Part shown: one piece after another, positions 61,401 to 64,000 of the stretch
How the letters are laid out: each line of letters starts with the position of its first letter
Numbering within the stretch: the first letter of the stretch is position 1
NCBI GenBank assembly: GCA_002104985.1
Contig: MCGO01000197.1
Location: forward strand, 1-64,000
Origin: Rhizoclosmatium globosum
Lineage: Eukaryota > Chytridiomycota > Chytridiomycetes > Chytridiales > Chytriomycetaceae
Direction: 5' to 3'
DNA length: 64,000 nt
Made by a program: the position numbers and the translations under genes
The notes under the pieces: model-generated
Told to the model about the DNA's origin: nothing
What the model saw: only the letters and a program-made list of their open reading frames with translations
Database searches by the model: none

Positions 61401-63651
61401 TGACACTTTTGGCGAAACAGGTAATGTTACAGGGCTATCCACAACAAATTTTCTCTTCTTGCGAATAGACTCAAGTGGTACATCATCTTCAGAATCATCA
61501 TCACTGCTGAGAAGCTTTTGTTGGATCTGCAGAACTCTCTTCTTCGGCAATGCATTTGAGACTGACACTGGAGTTGCTGATTTTTTTACAGTTCTTCCAT
61601 CAGGAAGCGGGATGGTTGCTTTTGGTCCTTCAATTTGCTTCATGGATTTCTTTGGCCCAGAAAGAGTTCGTCGGTTGGCAAATGCGACAATATCAGAGTC
61701 GTCGTGAGAAATCTTGGAAGTCCTTGCGCGTACTTGCCGCGACACGGGCATAGCCCTATCATTTTCAAAGATAGTATCCCAATCATGCCAATAACTTGCA
61801 GCAACGAGAGACGTTGTTTTCAGACCGGGATGAACAATTGGATACATTCGACCAGCAATATCCTCCAATTTGACGGATACGAAAGTAGAAGAGCGTTCTT
61901 TGACGCTCAAGTCCTCCATCATACGCCACGTTTGCATACGAGTCTGTTGCGCCTCCATCGTGACGCAAAATTTATCGTCTCGCTCCCAACGATTCCCAAG
62001 AACGGTGATTTTGTTGTTTGCGAGCTCAAATCCAGTAACCATGATGACGTTTTCTTCGACAGTCCCGACATCGTGTTTGATTCGGAGCAAGTCACCAATA
62101 CGTAAGAGCTCATTCCCGAACAAGACAGCTGTATCTCCTTCCTTCGACCACTTAGTTGAATCATCCGCAATCTTGGTCAAGGCCTGCAGCTTTCGTGATT
62201 AGAGGCGGAGAAGGCGAACCAGAAAATCGAAGTTACCTTTTGAAACGCATCCTTAAAGAAATTCTTATCTTGCTCAAGGAGATCAGGATCCAACACAATT
62301 GAGTTTGACTCGGGTCGGGGATCTCTGGCCAAGAATGGTTCCAACGAGCCCGTAGCAACATGACCAAAGGTTACTTCCTCTTCATCACCTTCCGAAAATC
62401 CCAGCAACTTCACGGCGTATTGTACAATCATGGGCGCCAGTGGTAATACCTCCTCTTTTCCGATCTGCGTACCATCAGTCAGCCGAGTTTTCGAAATCTT
62501 TTGTAGCAAGGCAGCAAGCAACACATCGGCGATCTTAGCCCTCCCAATAATCACACACGGCCAATACATCGCCGTTCCGTTAGCTGATTTATCCATATTG
62601 ACTTGGAATCCGTGAGGTCGAGCGGCTTCATCAATCAAGGTGACAAAGACAGGGTTCGCAATTTTGATGCTCCGCTCCCCCTTATCCTTGTCAAACTTGA
62701 TGATAACTCGGACCCAAACTTGCTCATGTTCTCGAAAGATGGCACCGGGACTATGGATATCATATTTTGGTTTGAGGTTGGGCTGAAGATGCATTGGACG
62801 GGTCAATGGATAATACACGTCTGTTTTGAAGCGATGAATATAATGGGGACAAGCTTCGCATTTGCATAGAGCGACATCACGAGCGTTCCATTCTGAAGGT
62901 GATACGGGGTTCGGTTGGTGTTGTGTTGCGTGGGAGGCGTACGTGAGCCAAAGAATGTGAGGTTTGAGTTCATTGGCAGATCTGAATTTATAAGAGCGAC
63001 CTGCTGGATGACCGAGAAGGTAAGGATCGATTCGTAAGACTTTCCCGTTTTCGACCCTGTTTTGCAAACGAATCAATGCTTTCAACCAATGAAAGGGTCT
63101 CTTCGCTAACTTACGCATATTTACTCCTATTCTTTCCACCCAGAATTTGTCGGATTACTTCACCGCTCTTTCCTCGCATTCGTAGGTTATACGCATCTTT
63201 CGTTTCAAACTGGAATGCTTGGAGTTAGTGTCCAGCGAACAAGGGAAAGAGGTACAAACCAGATAGGTATAAAAGCGGTATCCTTCAGGGAACTGTTCAA
63301 TAGTCTAGAGTATAATGGTCGTGTTAGTTGGTAGGAAGGAAGGAAAGAATGTCAAAGAAGGGGTGAGAGAGGTACCTCAATGAAGGGGGCATCTTGCAGG
63401 ACCGCATCGGCAGCCACCGCCAAATGAGTCATTCTGTCGTTTGGTTCGATCGCGGCAAGAGTCTCGAGCGAGACTGGGCCTTCAAGCGCCTTCGCCACGG
63501 CCCAGACGACTCTGCTGTTCTGTGCCCGCCAGTTCTTTGCCGCGCCGTGGTCGACACCAACGTCTTTCCAGTAGTTTGTGCGGTCTCCGAGCGTCGTTTC
63601 GTCGGCGGTTGGAAGCAGCCGCTCTCGTCCGTCGCTCAAATGGTGGTACAT
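58498..63651 (-). CDS. Clr2-like transcriptional silencing factor with C2H2 zinc fingers
   Basis: A long multi-exon gene of about 1,500 residues. The N-terminal part (63651-62180) fits Clr2-type proteins: LSDGRERLLPTADETTLGDR...WRAQNSRVVWAVAKAL, FPEGYRFYTYL, then HPAGRSYKFRSANELKPHIL and a CKCEACPH cluster. A middle part has HDVGTVEENVIMVTGFELAN and a disordered basic/acidic region with a nuclear signal (RKKRKFVV). After an intron at about 60960-60910 come two C2H2 fingers (FVCNEEGCTRSYPTQDTLSR, CTVSGCEATFHRSQTRLDHL), then about 700 residues of Ser/Thr/Gln/Pro-rich sequence and two more fingers near the end (FVCGIEGCSRSYPNETALKK, CPNCPFEAHRAGTLFDH). In fission yeast Clr2 belongs to the SHREC heterochromatin complex; that role here is inference. 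It could also be two genes, but introns at about 60343, 59933 and 60960 phase well. Confidence 0.6.
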
Positions 63652-64000
63652 ATGCTTCTGTTTTCAGACAAACAAATGAAAAAAGGTTATTTGGAGAAAG
63701 GGGAGGAAGGAAGAGGAAATGTTTTATTATGTAAAATGATAACAGGCGTGTTCTTTCATCTTGGATGGATTCATCTTTGATGGATTTGTCTTTCAGACGC
63801 TTTGCTTGATGGAGACTTTGTCAGAAGAGGACACTCCCAACAGAATTATATAACTATAGTCATAAATAACTAACTCCGTTACATTTCAGTCAATTTTGTT
63901 TATTTGTTTAATTTCTTGAATAATCAGCCAAGCAGAATCATGGACACAGGGGCCAAGCAGAACAAAACAAGACTTGAAACAGCAACTGAACCCGAAGCAA
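63652..64000. other. window edge, nothing recognised
   Basis: AT-rich 5' flank of the Clr2-like gene; no convincing coding sequence. Confidence 0.5.

Noticed and set aside
1..64000. CRISPR arrays, bacterial operons or prophage
   Set aside because: Spliceosomal introns, AATAAA signals and eukaryotic gene set throughout; no regularly spaced repeats of the CRISPR type.

Overview
The window is nuclear DNA of a fungus, most likely an early-diverging zoosporic (chytrid-like) lineage. The reasons are: many short GT-AG introns (about 45-110 nt) with CTAAC/CTAAT-like branch sites; fungal core genes (MPS1-type kinase, MTR4 helicase, Src1/Heh1-type HeH proteins, an Apn1-type AP endonuclease, a Clr2-like silencing factor, monofunctional MTD1); secreted EXORDIUM-like proteins; and a dense mix of DNA transposons and a Copia element. 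The lineage is inferred; no marker gene settles it.

Layout. 0-13.7 kb: 3' end of RPS2, a small unknown gene, a FAM177-family gene, an EXORDIUM-like gene flanked by a ~160-bp inverted repeat, an RCC1-repeat gene, a peroxisomal-type carrier, an F-box/ankyrin gene divergent from APN1, a TIR-like/TPR protein and a DUF952 protein. 12.5-17 kb: a tandem array of an unrecognised tail-anchored family (two complete genes, one with an added Cys-rich domain, two relics), ending in a GC-rich structured segment with LSU-rRNA-like motifs. 18.3-28.5 kb: compact minus-strand block of two adjacent HeH-domain genes, MPS1 kinase and MTR4. 29.6-48.9 kb: two nearly identical EXORDIUM-like genes in direct orientation flank a 14.9-kb transposon nest in which a Mutator-like element has been invaded by a hAT, a pogo/Tigger-like element and a Copia retrotransposon. 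49-56.3 kb: two Old Yellow Enzyme genes bracket MTD1, a glycosyltransferase-like gene and a disulfide oxidoreductase with many frameshifts. 57.2 kb: a near copy of the 14.6-kb gene. 58.5-63.7 kb: one long Clr2-like gene with C2H2 fingers.

Two themes stand out. First, paralogues within the window share almost identical bodies but different ends (EXORDIUM pair; 14.6/57.2 kb pair), which looks like gene conversion or very recent duplication, with shared promoter boxes retained. Second, single-base deletions break many reading frames, including that of the normally essential MTR4. Some 'pseudogene' calls here may therefore be sequence errors and need read-level checking. Splice sites are read by eye from GT/AG, phase and homology; none is experimentally supported.
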